Below are positions 4,791 to 5,647 of a DNA stretch of 5,647 nt, one piece after another. The stretch comes from Methanoregulaceae archaeon (lineage in GTDB: Archaea > Halobacteriota > Methanomicrobia > Methanomicrobiales > Methanospirillaceae), in the NCBI GenBank assembly GCA_028679405.1, contig JAJRBP010000115.1, forward strand, positions 1 to 5,647. The letters are read 5' to 3'. A model generated the notes under the pieces. It saw only the letters and a list, made by a program, of their open reading frames with translations. It was not told where the DNA came from and did no database searches. Numbering within the stretch: the stretch's first letter is position 1; each line of letters opens with the position of its first letter. A program made the translations under genes and the position numbers.

Positions 4791-5647
4791 GTGACCGATC
4801 GCGAGCAGTGGTGTGTCCGGGTGCCCAGGCAGAAGGGCGAGGAGGTCCGTATGGAACTGGCCGGTACCGGTCTTCTCGATCCATCGCTGCGGCCCAGGAC
4901 CGAGGGCGACGAGATCCTCTTCCCTGTCACCAGTCCTTCCGCTGGTGACTGCCGTGCATCATTCCAGCCTCATCCGGGGCGACCGGAGCTTCCGCCGCAC
5001 GAACTTGTCGGCGGAATCGCGATCATGCAGGAGGACGAAAGGAAATCCGCAGTTCTCCTCCTCGAGTCCCGTCCCTCCATCCACACCGTACTTTTTGCCG
5101 AAAGCGACGTCGAAGGGGTATACCGGACACGGAGGTTCCGGGTACTTGCAGGAGATCCGACCACCATTACAGATGTCACCGAGTACGGTCACCGGTTCAG
5201 GATCGATCTCTCGGCAGCCTATTTCTCCGCGCGTCTTTCCACGGAGCGCCAGCGGGTCCTCGAAGCCGTCACCCCGGGGGAGCGGGTCCTCGACATGTTC
5301 ACCGGTGTCGGCCCCTTCGCCATCGTGCTCTCGCACAAGGCGTCGCTCGTGGTCGCCGCGGATATCAACCCGGCCGCCATACATCTCCTCCTCGACAACC
5401 TCCGTAGAAACCGGGTCAGAAACGTCCTCCCCATGCTTGCGGATGCCGCACGACTTGGATCTTTTCCCTGGAAGTTCGACCGGGTCGTGATGAACCTCCC
5501 TCACAATTCGGCGGACTTCCTCGGGACTGCGTACAGCCTGTGCCGTGAGGGGGGCACGATCCATCTCTACACTATCCAGGAACGCGAAGGGGAATTCCTC
5601 GAGGTAATCAGGTCTGGACCGGCCGGAGAAGTGAGCGAACGTCCGGT
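4791..5647 (+). CDS. trm5: tRNA (guanine-37 N1) methyltransferase Trm5-type, partial (C-terminus beyond window)
   Basis: Methylates N1 of G37, next to the anticodon, with S-adenosylmethionine, preventing +1 frameshifting; in archaea this also begins wyosine synthesis. The 285 visible residues show the family order: an N-terminal domain with WCVRVPRQKGEEVR (7-20) and ELVGGIAIMQED (71-82); a middle segment VYRTRRFRVLAG then EYGHRFRIDLSAAYFSARLSTER (131-153); and a Rossmann methyltransferase core with motif I LDMFTGVGPFAIVL (167-180), the acidic SAM-ribose motif ADINPAAIHLLLDN (190-203), ADAAR (217-221) and motif IV MNLPHNSADFL (234-244). The GTG at 4791 is chosen because the family begins just before the WCVRVP-like strand; GTG 4764 and ATG 4851 are alternatives, and the latter would cut off that strand. 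Archaeal Trm5 variants a, b and c cannot be told apart with certainty here. The family usually has FSPRL where this has FSARL. Confidence 0.9.
   Translation, partial: MTDREQWCVRVPRQKGEEVRMELAGTGLLDPSLRPRTEGDEILFPVTSPSAGDCRASFQPHPGRPELPPHELVGGIAIMQEDERKSAVLLLESRPSIHTVLFAESDVEGVYRTRRFRVLAGDPTTITDVTEYGHRFRIDLSAAYFSARLSTERQRVLEAVTPGERVLDMFTGVGPFAIVLSHKASLVVAADINPAAIHLLLDNLRRNRVRNVLPMLADAARLGSFPWKFDRVVMNLPHNSADFLGTAYSLCREGGTIHLYTIQEREGEFLEVIRSGPAGEVSERP

Noticed and set aside
4813..5490. Overlapping open frames on both strands within trm5, including a 201-codon antisense frame at 4959-5564.
   Set aside because: The trm5 frame carries a continuous set of methyltransferase motifs; the other frames show low-complexity Ser/Arg/Pro-rich peptides typical of shadows.

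Overview
The window looks like chromosomal DNA of a euryarchaeal methanogen, most likely of the Methanomicrobiales. The sequence is GC-rich, with strong G/C preference at third codon positions. It encodes a class I HMG-CoA reductase of archaeal length, an archaeal-type Trm5 tRNA methyltransferase and a RimI/Ard1-like acetyltransferase. Short A/T-rich, TATA-like elements lie about 27-35 bases before several start codons, and there are no clear Shine-Dalgarno sites. The order-level assignment is inference from gene types and composition; the archaeal assignment is firm.

Layout, left to right. (1) On the minus strand, a compact RNase HI runs off the left edge (1-537). It starts at a non-ATG codon and all four catalytic carboxylates are visible. 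(2) A 133-base gap (538-670) holds an imperfect hairpin/direct-repeat structure and a TATA-like, T-rich tract. (3) hisG (671-1543, minus) is the long, feedback-regulated form of ATP phosphoribosyltransferase. (4) A DUF1015 protein (1583-2839, minus) lies 39 bases upstream of hisG and may share its transcript. (5) A very short divergent promoter region (2840-2906) has a single A/T element that could serve both directions, and a palindrome abutting the next start codon. (6) rimI (2907-3368, plus). (7) A convergent gap (3369-3545) holds a degenerate tandem array of roughly 40-45-base units, with a partial copy reaching into the 3' end of hmgA. (8) hmgA (3546-4754, minus). (9) A second short divergent spacer (4755-4790). 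(10) trm5 (4791 to the right edge, plus, partial).

The genes are core metabolism and RNA maturation: histidine synthesis, mevalonate-pathway lipid precursors, m1G37 tRNA methylation, N-terminal protein acetylation and RNA-DNA hybrid removal. Nothing points to a mobile element, defence locus or CRISPR array, and I find no new multi-gene system. The features most worth a second look are the tandem repeat after hmgA, the shared bidirectional promoter with its operator-like palindrome, and the DGHHR motif in the DUF1015 protein.
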